59,375 nucleotides of DNA, taken from contig CAIMCD010000036.1 in assembly GCA_903839405.1 (NCBI GenBank), forward strand, positions 1-59,375, in the 5' to 3' direction. Below, in pieces: positions 37,045-46,842 of this stretch. The notes below the pieces were generated by a model that saw only the letters and a list, made by a program, of their open reading frames with translations, made no database searches and was not told the DNA's origin. The position numbers and the translations under genes are program-made. Source of the DNA: an uncultured Chlorobiaceae bacterium (GTDB lineage: Bacteria; Bacteroidota; Chlorobiia; Chlorobiales; Chlorobiaceae). Each line of letters starts with the position of its first letter. Position 1 is the first letter of the stretch.

Positions 37045-37734
37045 ATGAAAAAATATGTAGCAGAGTTTATCGGCACCTTCTGGCTTGTGCTCGGCGGATG
37101 CGGAAGCGCTGTGCTTGCGGCAGCATTTCCTCATGTTGGTATCGGCCTGCTCGGCGTATCGCTTGCATTTGGTTTAACCGTTCTTACCATGGCCTATGCG
37201 ATAGGCCACATCTCGGGTTGTCATCTTAATCCTGCGGTTTCTATCGGTTTATGGGCGGGCGGACGTTTTGAAGCAAAAGAGTTGCTGCCTTATATCCTGG
37301 CCCAGGTTGGAGGAGCGGTGGCCGCAGGCGGTATTCTTTTTCTGATTGCCAGCGGCAACGCCAGCTTTGATGTTACGGCTGGCTTTGCGTCCAATGGCTA
37401 TGGGGAGCACTCCCCCGGCGGTTATACGCTACGTTCTGCCCTGATTACCGAGGTCGTGATGACCATGCTCTTCCTGATTGTCATTCTTGGTTCGACGGAC
37501 AGCCGGGCACCGAAGGGAATGGCACCGGTAGCGATCGGCCTGTGCCTTACCTTGATTCACCTGATCAGCATTCCAATCACCAACACCTCCGTCAATCCGG
37601 CCCGTAGCACCGGTGTGGCGATTTTTGTTGGCGGATGGGCCGTAGCGCAACTTTGGGTGTTTTGGGTTGCACCTATTATCGGCGCAGTAGCAGGTGCAGG
37701 GATTTACAGGTTTATTGGAGGGGATGGCGAATAA
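37045..37734 (+). CDS. aqpZ: Aquaporin Z
   Basis: A 229-residue MIP-family water channel in the inner membrane. Both NPA half-helices are present, HLNPAVS near residue 60 and SVNPARS near 185, the latter carrying the selectivity-filter Arg. The narrow filter pattern and short loops match AqpZ better than glycerol facilitators. The ATG at 37045 follows an AAGGG sequence. It is monocistronic, ending at a strong terminator. Confidence 0.95.
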   Translation: MKKYVAEFIGTFWLVLGGCGSAVLAAAFPHVGIGLLGVSLAFGLTVLTMAYAIGHISGCHLNPAVSIGLWAGGRFEAKELLPYILAQVGGAVAAGGILFLIASGNASFDVTAGFASNGYGEHSPGGYTLRSALITEVVMTMLFLIVILGSTDSRAPKGMAPVAIGLCLTLIHLISIPITNTSVNPARSTGVAIFVGGWAVAQLWVFWVAPIIGAVAGAGIYRFIGGDGE

Positions 37735-37750
37735 AAAAAAAGAAGCTGAC

Positions 37751-37778
37751 GCCGGGGAACACCCCCGGCTTTTTTTAT
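37751..37778 (+). terminator. Intrinsic terminator after aqpZ
   Basis: GCCGGGG (37751-37757) pairs with CCCCGGC (37763-37769), followed by TTTTTTTT. It lies about 17 bp past the stop codon. Confidence 0.9.
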
Positions 37779-37871
37779 ATTCCCTCGTAGCGTACTGATC
37801 CAACTCCTTAAGCTTTTTTTGAGGCTTTTGGAACCGAGCTACCGTCAGTACTTTTGAAAACAAGCTTGTGC

Positions 37872-39473
37872 ATGAACAAACAACTTTTGCTGGGTGCTGA
37901 AGCTATTGCTCTTGGCGCTCTTGACGCAGGAATATCGGGCGTCTATGCCTACCCCGGAACCCCTTCGACTGAAATCACCGAATACATCCAGAAAAACAAG
38001 GCCCGGCGCGCCCAGCCGGTTCGCTCAACCTGGGCAGCCAATGAAAAAACCGCCTATGAGGCCGCGCTCGGCATGTCCTATGCGGGTAAACGGGCCCTGG
38101 TCTGCATGAAGCATGTTGGCCTGAACGTTGCGGCCGATGCCTTTATCAACTCGGCCATTACCGGCGTCAATGGTGGCCTGGTGGTTGCGGTGGCCGACGA
38201 CCCCTCGATGCACTCTTCACAAAACGAGCAGGACAGTCGGGTCTATGGTAAATTTGCCATGGTGCCGGTGGTGGAGCCAGCCTCACAGCAGGAGCTTTAC
38301 GACACCACGCGGGATGCCTTTGACCTCTCCGAATCGCTGCAGCTTCCAGTGCTGCTTCGCCTTACCACAAGGCTTGCGCACTCGCGGGCGGGGGTGGAAG
38401 CAAAAGCCCCTCGCGAGCAGAACCCGCTGAATGCACTCTACGCTCCCGAGCGCTTCGTGCTTATGCCACACAATGCCCGCCGCCAATACAACCACCTGCT
38501 TGGTATGCAGGATCGGCTTGAAGTGCTTTCCGAACACTCTCCGCTGAACCGCCTTATCCCCGGTACCGGCACAACCGGCGTTTTGGCCTTTGGCATTGCC
38601 TTCAACTATGTGATGGAGGTTCGCGAGGCCCACGGCCTCAGCTTCCCCCTGTTCAAGATCGGCCAATACCCTCTGCCACGCAAGCAGATCGAAGATCTCT
38701 TCCAAAGCTGCGAAACCATTCTGGTGGCTGAAGAGGGCTACCCGGTCTATGAAGAGCTGCTGAGGGGATATTTCGGCAACAAAAATATCCACGGACGGCT
38801 CGACGGAGCTTTGCCGCGTGCCGGCGAACTCAATAGTGACAGCGTGGCGCGTGCCCTCGGTATTGAAAAAAAGGAGCTGCTCACCGTGCCGGAAATTGTG
38901 GTCAACCGACCGCCGGAGCTCTGCAAAGGGTGCGGCCATCGCGACATGTTTGAAGCGCTCAACACCGTCATGCACTCCTTCAGCGAGCACCATGTCTTTT
39001 CCGATATCGGCTGCTACACCCTTGGAGCACTTCCACCCTTCAACGCCATTCATACCTGCGTTGATATGGGTGCCTCCATCACCATGGCCAAAGGTGCGGC
39101 GGACGCTGGCCTGCGCCCGGCGGTTGCGGTGATCGGCGACTCAACCTTCACCCACTCCGGCATGACCGGCCTGCTCGATGCGCTGAACGACCGATCTGCG
39201 GTGACCGTCATCATTGCCGACAACGACACCACGGCCATGACCGGCGGCCAGAACTCATCGGCCAACGGCTCAAGACTGCTTGCCATATGCCGGGGACTTG
39301 GCGTTGAGGAGCAGCATCTGCGAACCATCATCCCCTTGAAATCGCACCTTGAGGAGAACATAGCCGTCCTCCGGGAGGAGATCGCCTGGGAAGGGGTATC
39401 GGTAGTGATTGCAGAGCGTGAGTGTATTGAAACCGCGGCCCGCAAAAAGCGGCAGAAAGTAGCCAAACCGTAA
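37872..39473 (+). CDS. iorA: Indolepyruvate ferredoxin oxidoreductase alpha subunit, ferredoxin-domain-less
   Basis: Thiamine-diphosphate subunit that interconverts aryl-pyruvates and aryl-acetyl-CoA with ferredoxin. The N-terminal domain starts LLLGAEAIALGALDAG with YAYPGTPSTEI. The TPP-binding half has PELCKGCGHRDMF, SDIGCYTLG, and GDSTFTHSGMTGLLDAL...NDTTAMTGGQ. ATG 37872 is preferred over an upstream start at 37854. The protein ends at about 533 residues just after VVIAERECIETAARKKR, so the C-terminal 2[4Fe-4S] ferredoxin domain of canonical IorA (about 600-640) is absent. iorB follows after 8 bp. Confidence 0.92.
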   Translation: MNKQLLLGAEAIALGALDAGISGVYAYPGTPSTEITEYIQKNKARRAQPVRSTWAANEKTAYEAALGMSYAGKRALVCMKHVGLNVAADAFINSAITGVNGGLVVAVADDPSMHSSQNEQDSRVYGKFAMVPVVEPASQQELYDTTRDAFDLSESLQLPVLLRLTTRLAHSRAGVEAKAPREQNPLNALYAPERFVLMPHNARRQYNHLLGMQDRLEVLSEHSPLNRLIPGTGTTGVLAFGIAFNYVMEVREAHGLSFPLFKIGQYPLPRKQIEDLFQSCETILVAEEGYPVYEELLRGYFGNKNIHGRLDGALPRAGELNSDSVARALGIEKKELLTVPEIVVNRPPELCKGCGHRDMFEALNTVMHSFSEHHVFSDIGCYTLGALPPFNAIHTCVDMGASITMAKGAADAGLRPAVAVIGDSTFTHSGMTGLLDALNDRSAVTVIIADNDTTAMTGGQNSSANGSRLLAICRGLGVEEQHLRTIIPLKSHLEENIAVLREEIAWEGVSVVIAERECIETAARKKRQKVAKP

Positions 39474-39481
39474 CGAAACCA

Positions 39482-40072
39482 ATGCAAACCAATATTATTC
39501 TTGCCGGAGTCGGCGGACAGGGAATCCTCACCATTGCTGCCGTGATCGACCTTGCGGCCCTGAAGTGCGGCCTCACCATCCGCCAGGCCGAGGTACACGG
39601 CATGAGCCAGCGGGGCGGGGCGGTGCAGTCGCACCTGCGAATCTCCGACCACGAAATCTTCTCCGACCTGATTGCGGAAGGGAGCGCTGATCTCATTCTC
39701 TCCGTGGAGCCGCTGGAAGCGCTCCGTTACCTTCCCTTTCTTTCACCTGAAGGTCGGGTCGTCACCGCAACCGAACCCTTCATCAACATGGAGAGCTATC
39801 CGGCAATGGAGGAGATTACCAGAGAGCTGCATCGCACCAACCAGCCGCTGCTGGTCAACGCCACCGAACTTGCCCGTGAGGCTGGCAGCGCAAGAACATC
39901 AAACATGGTCATGCTCGGAGCCGCCGCACCCTTTACCGGCATTGCACCCGAAGAGCTGGAATCGGCCATCGGCCAGCTCTTTGGGGCAAAAGGGGAGGAG
40001 ATTGTTGCCATGAACATCCGGGCATTCAGAAAAGGAGAAGCATTATCTCAACTTCAAGCAACGGCATCATGA
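39482..40072 (+). CDS. iorB: Indolepyruvate ferredoxin oxidoreductase beta subunit
   Basis: A 196-residue gamma-type domain of 2-oxoacid oxidoreductases, the partner of IorA. The N-terminal [13 protein letters not shown] and [18 protein letters not shown] are diagnostic for the POR gamma fold. It overlaps the ligase gene by ATGA (40069-40072), so the three genes are co-translated and probably function together on aryl acids. Confidence 0.94.
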   Translation: MQTNIILAGVGGQGILTIAAVIDLAALKCGLTIRQAEVHGMSQRGGAVQSHLRISDHEIFSDLIAEGSADLILSVEPLEALRYLPFLSPEGRVVTATEPFINMESYPAMEEITRELHRTNQPLLVNATELAREAGSARTSNMVMLGAAAPFTGIAPEELESAIGQLFGAKGEEIVAMNIRAFRKGEALSQLQATAS

Positions 40073-41367
40073 TCTGGAACGAGCATTACGAGTGTATGGA
40101 GCGCGAAGAGCTGCAAAAGCTGCAGGGAAATCGCGTCAAGGCAATGGTTGAAAGGGTCTGGAACTCAGTACCCTTCTACCGCAAAAAACTGCAGGATCAT
40201 GGCATAGAGCCCGGCGACATCACTACCATCGACGACCTGCAAAAGCTCCCCTTCACCACAAAGCAGGATCTCCGCGACAACTACCCCTTCGGCCTTTTCA
40301 GTGTGCCGCAATCCGACATTGTGCGCATCCACGCCTCCAGCGGCACAACCGGAAAGTCCACCGTGGTCGGCTATACCCACAACGACATACAGATGTGGAG
40401 TGAGGTGGTTGCCCGCTCACTGAGCATGGCCGGAGTAACCCGAAACGACATCATTCAGGTAGCTTACGGCTACGGCCTCTTTACCGGCGGCCTCGGCCTC
40501 CACTACGGCGCGGAAAAAGTAGGAGCCTCCGTCATTCCGATCTCCGGCGGCAACACTAAAAAACAGCTTCAGATCATGGAGGATTTCGGCTCTACCGTGA
40601 TTGCCTGCACCCCCTCATACGCGGCCTACCTTGGCGAAGCGATTGATGAAGAAAAAGTTGACCGCAAAAACCTCAAGCTCAAGGCCGGTATTTTTGGCGC
40701 AGAGCCCTGGAGCGAAGAGATGCGCGCGCAGATTGAGCAGTTGCTCGGCATCAAGGCCTACGACATTTACGGCCTGAGTGAAATCATAGGGCCGGGCGTC
40801 TCGATGGAGTGCCACTGCCAGAAGGGAATGCATATTTTTGAAGACCACTTTATCCCCGAAATCATCAACCCCGAAACCGGCGTCGTGCTGCCCTACGGCG
40901 AGCTGGGCGAACTGGTCTTCACTCCGGCCACAAAGGAGGCTATGCCGCTTATCCGTTACCGCACGCGTGACTTGACCCGCCTGCACGCCGAGCGGTGCGA
41001 GTGCGGCCGTACGCTGGTTCGGATGGAAAAATGCGTGGGCCGTTCGGACGATATGCTCATTATCCGTGGCGTCAACGTCTTCCCCTCACAGGTGGAGTCG
41101 GTACTGCTGGAGATGAGCGAAACCAAGCCGCACTACCTGCTGGTGATCGACCGCGAAAACAACCTCGACACCTTTGAAATTCAGGTTGAGGTGGAGGAGC
41201 AGTTCTTCTCGGACGAAATCAAGGAGCTTGAAGGGCTTCGCCAGCGGATCAAGGCAAATATCGCCAGCGCCCTCGGCATCAGCGCAACCATCCGCCTGGT
41301 TGAGCCCGGCACGATTGAGCGCAGCATGGGCAAGGCGCAGCGCGTTATTGACAAACGTAAACGGTAA
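40069..41367 (+). CDS. paaK: Phenylacetate--CoA ligase
   Basis: ATP-dependent ligase of the ANL superfamily that activates arylacetates to CoA thioesters. The phosphate-binding loop is [16 protein letters not shown] near residue 87, followed by [18 protein letters not shown]. The C-terminal hinge region is [21 protein letters not shown]. At 432 residues it is the common short form. Coupling to iorAB suggests that arylacetyl-CoA made here is reductively carboxylated to arylpyruvate, the assimilatory direction; the reverse (catabolic) direction is less likely in a phototroph. Confidence 0.94.
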   Translation: MIWNEHYECMEREELQKLQGNRVKAMVERVWNSVPFYRKKLQDHGIEPGDITTIDDLQKLPFTTKQDLRDNYPFGLFSVPQSDIVRIHASSGTTGKSTVVGYTHNDIQMWSEVVARSLSMAGVTRNDIIQVAYGYGLFTGGLGLHYGAEKVGASVIPISGGNTKKQLQIMEDFGSTVIACTPSYAAYLGEAIDEEKVDRKNLKLKAGIFGAEPWSEEMRAQIEQLLGIKAYDIYGLSEIIGPGVSMECHCQKGMHIFEDHFIPEIINPETGVVLPYGELGELVFTPATKEAMPLIRYRTRDLTRLHAERCECGRTLVRMEKCVGRSDDMLIIRGVNVFPSQVESVLLEMSETKPHYLLVIDRENNLDTFEIQVEVEEQFFSDEIKELEGLRQRIKANIASALGISATIRLVEPGTIERSMGKAQRVIDKRKR

Positions 41368-41389
41368 GAGGGGTTAGCCTGTAACGACG

Positions 41390-41411
41390 CACTCCCGGCT
41401 TCCCGGGAGTG
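41390..41411. terminator. Terminator-like hairpin after paaK
   Basis: CACTCCCGG pairs with CCGGGAGTG (9 bp, 4-nt loop), 22 bp past the paaK stop. No T-run follows on either strand, so termination would be weak or factor-assisted. Confidence 0.5.
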
Positions 41412-41450
41412 GACGAAAATGAATGTTCAGGAGAGGATGAGAGCGGCGGG

Positions 41451-41762
41451 TCATGCCGCTCTTCTGAGTTGATGCCAGATCGCCTCAATGATCACCCCGG
41501 AAGCGCTGTCCGGATCATCCTGGTAAAATATATTGTAGGCATCACCCTGCTGCTGCGTCAAGGCGCAAGCCTTCATCAAGGCGGCATTGCCTGCGTTAAG
41601 TCCGAACTTCGTTCGGATGAAAACGCCGATACCAAACTGAAAACGCGCCAGCTCATCCGACTGGGTAGTCCGGAATATCTGCTTGTCCTCCTCGCTCATT
41701 TTTGCAATGACACGTTCGGCTGCATCTTTTATTGTTTTAGGCCACTGTGATTTATTCTGCAT
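41451..41762 (-). CDS. DUF6794-like protein
   Basis: A 103-residue cytosolic protein with the order WPKTIKDAAERVIAKMSEED near the start, then ARFQFGIGVFIRTKFGLNAGN in the middle and ASGVIIEAIWHQLR at the end. This matches the layout I associate with the DUF6794 domain, found in small immunity- or toxin-associated and hypothetical proteins. No function can be assigned. It stands alone, opposite in direction to its neighbours. The 275 bp to the next gene hold no supported feature. Confidence 0.7.
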   Translation of the reverse strand: MQNKSQWPKTIKDAAERVIAKMSEEDKQIFRTTQSDELARFQFGIGVFIRTKFGLNAGNAALMKACALTQQQGDAYNIFYQDDPDSASGVIIEAIWHQLRRAA

Positions 41763-42038
41763 AGCAAAGAACCGGGTAAGTATAATCGTTTAAAAAATCT
41801 CCCACCTTCAGCACGGCTTCAAACCGTTATGCGGGGAAGACCCAACCGGCAATATACGATAATTCCCGCGTAAACTGCGACTTCACGAAAATGAGATGGT
41901 AACGGCTTGTTTATTGAGGGATTGCAGATAGCGTTCCGTGCAGTTAAAACGGTTTCCAGTCCGGGAAACCGTGATGGATGGCACTCATCTGATAGCTGAA
42001 CAGGCGAGTTCACCTCGCTTTGTCTTCTCAGTCTGCCG

Positions 42039-42275
42039 CTAAAAATACTTGAATGGCCCATCATATTCGCCACCATCATACTTTTCACCGACAGGCGTCA
42101 CGATTTGCTCCTTCCTTACCACAAGCCTCAATTCATGCTCAATCTCTTTGAGCACAAGGATCTTCGCATGGATAGCTTCCCGCACTTCAGGAGAGGCAGA
42201 AGAGCGCCATTGATCAAAATAAGTTGTATGGAGCTTATCAATAAAAACTTTTATCATATTCTCGGGCGTTTCCAT
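42039..42275 (-). CDS. Small protein of unknown function
   Basis: A 78-residue, mostly helical protein (MIKVFIDKLHTTYFDQW; PEVREAIHAKILVLKEIEHELRL) ending in a Gly/Tyr-rich tail (EYDGPFKYF). The amphipathic pattern and codon use look genuine, but I recognise no family. It borders the AT-rich gene-poor kilobase, an area that may be accessory DNA. Confidence 0.5.
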   Translation of the reverse strand: METPENMIKVFIDKLHTTYFDQWRSSASPEVREAIHAKILVLKEIEHELRLVVRKEQIVTPVGEKYDGGEYDGPFKYF

Positions 42276-43358
42276 TTTTTTATTATTTAAATAAAAATAA
42301 AGGCTGACTGCAGTAGAACTATGAACGATTAATCCTTTTCACACCAATTCACTCGCAAATCAAAGCTTTCAAGAATTGACCAAAAGAGATAAAAAAAGTC
42401 TTATTGTTTACCTGTCGCTTCATTTTTTTAGTATAATCTTTTTATAAAAACCATTAACAGATTATACCTTTATATATAACCAATAACTTTAATACTTCAT
42501 ATTACAGATCAATAACCGCCAACTGATAGAGAATATAAAGCATCAAATCTCTCTATGAATTACCTGAAAAAAAGAGGGCGTGACGTTACTGCAACTTCTT
42601 GTGTATGCGCCACAAGCCAAAAACTTAACTAAAAAAAATAAAACTAGTTACCACAAGAAAAACCTCCCCTTGAAAGAGTTGGCTGCAAGAGAAAACAATC
42701 GATATCAGTTCCATCAATATTAAATATATATACTATACCTGACATGCATACAAACATTATATTCGGCCTGATTTTCTTTAATGGTTAGATATTTTTTTTA
42801 TATCCTTAAAAGCGCTTATATATAAGCCATATATAAGAATATATATACTTCAGTTATTATGTAATTAATAAAAACAAAAAAAGCAAATGCCTTATTTGTG
42901 TAGATAAAAATTTGTTACCCACAAACATTTCAACAAAAACGAACAGCGTAAACTATTCGTATTTTAACGTAGAGTCGGTCGAATAATTATCCCTGATTGT
43001 CTCGAAACAAGAAGCATCTTGGCGTATAAGATTTAATCCTTGCGAATTTCAGGATCATACTGGTATTTGAACGAGTGCAACTTTTCAGCATTTGCCAAGG
43101 AGTTCTTTATAAAAAAATATGCACAGAACCGGCTCGCCAAAGCCATAACAGCCACTCCTTACCCTTCACGTTCGCCGCTCCATAACTCTCTGCACACCTC
43201 ATCACCCGCAGATTTATTGCTCTCCCTTCTCCACTTGTTAGGAGAATTGATGGTTACAGGGAAACGATCAATGTAAATAATGCGTATCCCTTATATCAAA
43301 ACAACAGGTTTCGGCAAGAAAGTCGACGGATGATGAATCACTGAACAACGCACTGCTG
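42276..43358. other. Gene-poor, strongly AT-rich kilobase
   Basis: About 1.08 kb without a supported gene and much richer in A/T than either side, with many poly-A/T runs. It contains the perfect 14-bp palindrome GCTTATATATAAGC at 42814-42827 and nearby ATATATA runs, giving several possible hairpins or easily melted DNA. A 78-codon open frame at 43040-43276 does not look like protein. It must hold the korAB promoter. A decayed insertion, matrix-like AT-rich filler or a regulatory/RNA locus are all possible. Confidence 0.6.
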
Positions 43359-45068
43359 ATGTTTCACTATTTGCATGATTTAGCAATGGTTTTCGGAGGA
43401 GAGGCCGGCCAGGGGCTTCAGACTGTGACGGAAACTTTGCTCCGGATACTGAAAAAAGGTGGATACAACCTCTTCTCCTGCACCGAGTACATGTCGCGCA
43501 TACGCGGAGGGTGCAATACAACGGAAATCAGGATAACCGACAAAAACAGAAAGGCTTATCTGGGGCGCATTGATATGCTCTTTGCTCTCTCTCCGCTTGC
43601 GGTTGATCATCTTGAAAGCCGCATAAGCCCCGAAACGCTGCTCTTTGCAGAAAAAGAGAAGTTCAGCGGAAAATGGAGTGAGCAGTGCATTGATACGCCC
43701 TGGACAAAATTCGCCCATGAAACCGGGAGCGCGGTTTTTACCAATACGGTTGCGGCCGGGGTTGTGCTCGGCATCATCGGCACGCCACTTGAAAGCTTTA
43801 CCGATTATCTCCGGGAGCAGTTTGCTGAAAAGGGCGACGATATTGTCTCAAAAAACACGGTTGCCGCCAAACTTGGTTACGACTTTGGCCGGCGAACCGC
43901 ACTTGAAAAAGATATTCTGCTGCCACCGCCGACCGCCAGAGAGAGTTCCTCCCGGCTGCTGATGGACGGAAACGCAGCGCTCGGCATCGGCGCAATTGCG
44001 GCAGGATGCAATTTCATCAGCACCTACCCGATGTCGCCCGGAACCGGGCTGCTCACTTTTCTGGCATCCAAAGCCAAAACATTCGGTGTTGTGGTTGATC
44101 AGGCCGAAGATGAAATCGCCGCTATCAACGCCGCGCTTGGGGCCTCATACGCCGGTGCGAGGGCGGTTGTGACCACTTCCGGCGGAGGTTTTGACCTGAT
44201 GCAGGAGGGCGTGAGCCTTGCCGGCATGATTGAAACGCCTATGGTGATTCATCTCGCCCAGCGCCCCGGGCCCGCCACCGGTTTGCCGACCCGTACCGAG
44301 CAAGGCGACCTCAACCTTGCCCTCTATGCCGGACACGGAGATTTTGCACGGGCCATCCTTGCACCCGGCACCCTTGAGGAGCTGACTGAAGCGATGCCGC
44401 ACGCCTTCAGTCTCGCAAATAAATTCCAGATCCCCGTTTTTGTCCTGACCGACCAGTACCTGCTCGACGCCATCACAACCATTGATGCCGCGTGCATTAA
44501 ACAACGGCCGATAGCAGAGAGCATCATACAAACCGGAGCGGACTACCAGCGCTACGCCTTGAGCGATGACGGCCTGAGTCCGCGAGGCGTTCCGGGGTAT
44601 GGAGAGGGAGTCGTACGGATTGATTCCGACGAACATGATGAACAGGGTCTCATTACGGAGAGCTTTGTAATGCGGCACCGGATGGTTGAAAAGCGGTTGC
44701 GGCGAAAGCAACTGCTCCGTGAAACGGCTCTTTTACCCACCATCATCGGCTCCCTTGAGGAGGCCGACACGCTGGTGATTTGCTGGGGATCGAATCGTGG
44801 ACTGCTTGAAGAGGTGCTCGACACTCTTGGAAACAAGAAAGTTGCCGGGCTCCATTTTTGTCAGCCCTATCCACTCAATCCCATAGTCGCCACCCTGCTT
44901 GAAAACAAAAAGATCGTGGTAGTGGAGAACAATGCAACCGGCCAGTTGGCCGATCTGCTCTCGCTTGAAACCCGGAGCCGCATACCCGGCAGGATTCTGA
45001 AAGCCACCGGAGAGCCTTTCACGGTGGAAGAGATGGTGAATGAACTAAATAAGCTCAATCATGCCTAA
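43359..45068 (+). CDS. korA: 2-oxoacid:ferredoxin oxidoreductase, fused gamma-alpha subunit
   Basis: A 569-residue subunit with the gamma domain first (DLAMVFGGEAGQGLQTV; YMSRIRGGCNTTEIR) and the alpha/pyrimidine domain after about residue 200 (FISTYPMSPGTG; LGASYAGARAVVTTSGGGF; RPGPATGLPTRTEQGDL). The arrangement is that of 2-oxoglutarate or branched 2-oxoacid:ferredoxin oxidoreductases. In green sulfur bacteria a KorAB pair drives reductive 2-oxoglutarate synthesis in the reverse TCA cycle. Whether this is that pair or a paralogue cannot be told here. It overlaps korB by 8 bp. Confidence 0.88.
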   Translation: MFHYLHDLAMVFGGEAGQGLQTVTETLLRILKKGGYNLFSCTEYMSRIRGGCNTTEIRITDKNRKAYLGRIDMLFALSPLAVDHLESRISPETLLFAEKEKFSGKWSEQCIDTPWTKFAHETGSAVFTNTVAAGVVLGIIGTPLESFTDYLREQFAEKGDDIVSKNTVAAKLGYDFGRRTALEKDILLPPPTARESSSRLLMDGNAALGIGAIAAGCNFISTYPMSPGTGLLTFLASKAKTFGVVVDQAEDEIAAINAALGASYAGARAVVTTSGGGFDLMQEGVSLAGMIETPMVIHLAQRPGPATGLPTRTEQGDLNLALYAGHGDFARAILAPGTLEELTEAMPHAFSLANKFQIPVFVLTDQYLLDAITTIDAACIKQRPIAESIIQTGADYQRYALSDDGLSPRGVPGYGEGVVRIDSDEHDEQGLITESFVMRHRMVEKRLRRKQLLRETALLPTIIGSLEEADTLVICWGSNRGLLEEVLDTLGNKKVAGLHFCQPYPLNPIVATLLENKKIVVVENNATGQLADLLSLETRSRIPGRILKATGEPFTVEEMVNELNKLNHA

Positions 45069-45924
45069 CACACCAACTCCGTTCGATATGGCGCCGGCAA
45101 CCGATATGGCATGGTGCCCCGGATGCGGCAACCTGATGCTGCACCATGCCGTGAAGTCGGCACTGCATGAACTCCACATTGAGCGAAAGAACCTTGTGAT
45201 GGTATCGGGAATAGGGCAGGCGGCCAAATCGCCGCAATATATCAATGCCAATATGTTCAACGGCCTGCACGGCCGCGCACTGCCTGCGGCCCTCGGCATC
45301 AAGCTCTCAAACCGAAACCTTGTTGTGGTTGTCGAGTCGGGTGATGGCGACATGTACGGCGAAGGGGGAAACCACTTTATCCACGCCATCCGCAGAAACC
45401 TGGACGTCACGGTTATTGTCCATAACAATATGGTTTACGGCCTTACCAAAGGCCAGGCCTCTCCCACATCGCAGCGCGGCATGATCACCCCGGTACAGCT
45501 TAACGGCGTCCTGCTTGAGCCCTTCAACCCTCTCGCCGTTGCTCTCGCCATGAATGCGCCATTCGTAGCCAGGGCCTATGCTGCTGATGTTGAAGAGACC
45601 AAAGAGATGATCAAGCAGGCCATTACATTCAGGGGATTTTCGCTGGTTGACGTTTTTCAGCCCTGCGTGGTCTTTAACAAGGTGAACACCTACCAGTGGT
45701 TCAAGGAAAACACCTGCTACCTGCCAAAGAATCACGACACCCGCGACCGCATAGCGGCATTCGGCCTTGCAATCGGGCCCGGCAAACTCCCGCTGGGCAT
45801 ATTCTACCGCAATGAAGAGCGGGATATCTACGAAGATCTGCTGGGCATCGGGAACACACCGCTCTACCAGAAGGAAGCGCCGGACGAAAAAGCCTTTCAG
45901 GCCATGATTGAGGCTTACCGCTGA
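45061..45924 (+). CDS. korB: 2-oxoacid:ferredoxin oxidoreductase, beta (TPP) subunit
   Basis: A 287-residue thiamine-diphosphate subunit. The cluster-binding WCPGCGN near residue 19 and a later Cys in FQPCVVFNKVNTYQWF would hold a [4Fe-4S] cluster. The TPP/Mg site is ESGDGDMYGEGGNHFIHA...NNMVYGLTKGQASPTS. It overlaps the gamma-alpha gene by 8 bp. The short length resembles archaeal KorB. Confidence 0.9.
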   Translation: MPNTPTPFDMAPATDMAWCPGCGNLMLHHAVKSALHELHIERKNLVMVSGIGQAAKSPQYINANMFNGLHGRALPAALGIKLSNRNLVVVVESGDGDMYGEGGNHFIHAIRRNLDVTVIVHNNMVYGLTKGQASPTSQRGMITPVQLNGVLLEPFNPLAVALAMNAPFVARAYAADVEETKEMIKQAITFRGFSLVDVFQPCVVFNKVNTYQWFKENTCYLPKNHDTRDRIAAFGLAIGPGKLPLGIFYRNEERDIYEDLLGIGNTPLYQKEAPDEKAFQAMIEAYR

Positions 45925-45993
45925 CACCGGAAGAATAATCCCTTCTCAATAAAGCCTCAGGCGGCACGGAGCAATAAATTCAAGCGTAACGGC

Positions 45994-46233
45994 ATGATGA
46001 GACAAACCGTCAAACTCCGCAGGTCAGCAGTCAAAGCGATAACCTACCGGGTTATCATCATGATCCTTGATATGATAACCATTTACCTCTTCACCGGTGC
46101 CGTGCAGGTTGCTCTCGGATTCATGATTGTGAGCAACATCTACACCACCGTAGCCTACTTCCTGCATGAACGGGCCTGGAACCGCATTCAGTGGGGAGTT
46201 GATGATCGATTGAACAGCACAGGTAAAGAATAA
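45994..46233 (+). CDS. DUF2061 small membrane protein
   Basis: A 79-residue protein with two membrane helices (AITYRVIIMILDMITIYLF and ALGFMIVSNIYTTVAYFLHE) and the family-typical SAVKAITYR start and HERAWNRIQWG end. DUF2061 proteins are found next to sulfate-assimilation and other genes; no activity is known. It lies 69 bp after korB and just before a terminator, so it may be the last gene of that transcript. Confidence 0.88.
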   Translation: MMRQTVKLRRSAVKAITYRVIIMILDMITIYLFTGAVQVALGFMIVSNIYTTVAYFLHERAWNRIQWGVDDRLNSTGKE

Positions 46234-46265
46234 ACCTTGAGCAAAAGAGAAAACAGGAAGAAAAA

Positions 46266-46290
46266 GGGCGGGGGAATTCCTGCCTTTTTT
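46266..46290 (+). terminator. Intrinsic terminator after the DUF2061 gene
   Basis: GGCGGG pairs with CCTGCC (one G-T pair), followed by TTTTTT. It lies about 33 bp past the stop codon. Confidence 0.6.
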
Positions 46291-46400
46291 AATCTCCAAG
46301 TGCCTGCTTTTTCGTATGTTTCTGCATAGTTTAGTTTATCAGGGCATGAAAGCCTTTTGCGGCACGGAAGCCGTAAACTGTTATCAAACGTAGCTATAAG

Positions 46401-46829
46401 ATGATTATCAAGCAATTGTCAGTCTTTTTGGAAAACAAGACCGGGCGGCTGACCGAACTGACCGGCATTCTGGCCGCAAACGACATCAACATCTCGGCCT
46501 TCAGCATTGCCGATACGGCCGACTACGGCATTCTGCGCATGATTGTAGGTCGGCCCGAACCCGCCGCCGAGGTGCTGCGCACTCACGGTTTCGCCGTTAA
46601 AATCACCGACGTTGTCGGCATGATTATCCCCCACAAACCCGGCGGACTGCATAAGGCGCTGCAGATCATTTCAGATAACAAGGTCGCCATCGACTACATG
46701 TACGCCTTTGCTTCCGGGGAGTGCAAGGCAACCGTGGTGATCCGCGCAGAATCATTGCAGAAACTCATCGACGTGCTGCAGGAGCACAAGATGGAGCTGC
46801 TGCAGCAAGGGGATGTCTATCAGGTTTAA
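46401..46829 (+). CDS. Tandem ACT-domain protein
   Basis: A 142-residue protein made of two ACT domains, IIKQLSVFLENKTGRLTELT opening the first and VVGMIIPHKPGGLHKALQII opening the second. ACT domains bind amino acids and regulate their metabolism. Stand-alone double-ACT genes often lie next to paaK/iorAB genes in anaerobes and archaea, so a sensor for aromatic or branched amino acids is likely. The aminotransferase gene follows after 13 bp. Confidence 0.9.
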   Translation: MIIKQLSVFLENKTGRLTELTGILAANDINISAFSIADTADYGILRMIVGRPEPAAEVLRTHGFAVKITDVVGMIIPHKPGGLHKALQIISDNKVAIDYMYAFASGECKATVVIRAESLQKLIDVLQEHKMELLQQGDVYQV

Positions 46830-46842
46830 CGGGAGCTTTTGA

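Noticed and set aside
42781..42860. CRISPR-like or phage attachment repeats in the AT-rich region
   Set aside because: Only short ATATA runs and one palindrome are seen, with no regular spacing, and no cas or integrase gene.
43040..43276. 78-codon frame in the AT-rich stretch
   Set aside because: Composition is unlike protein and no ribosome binding site is seen.
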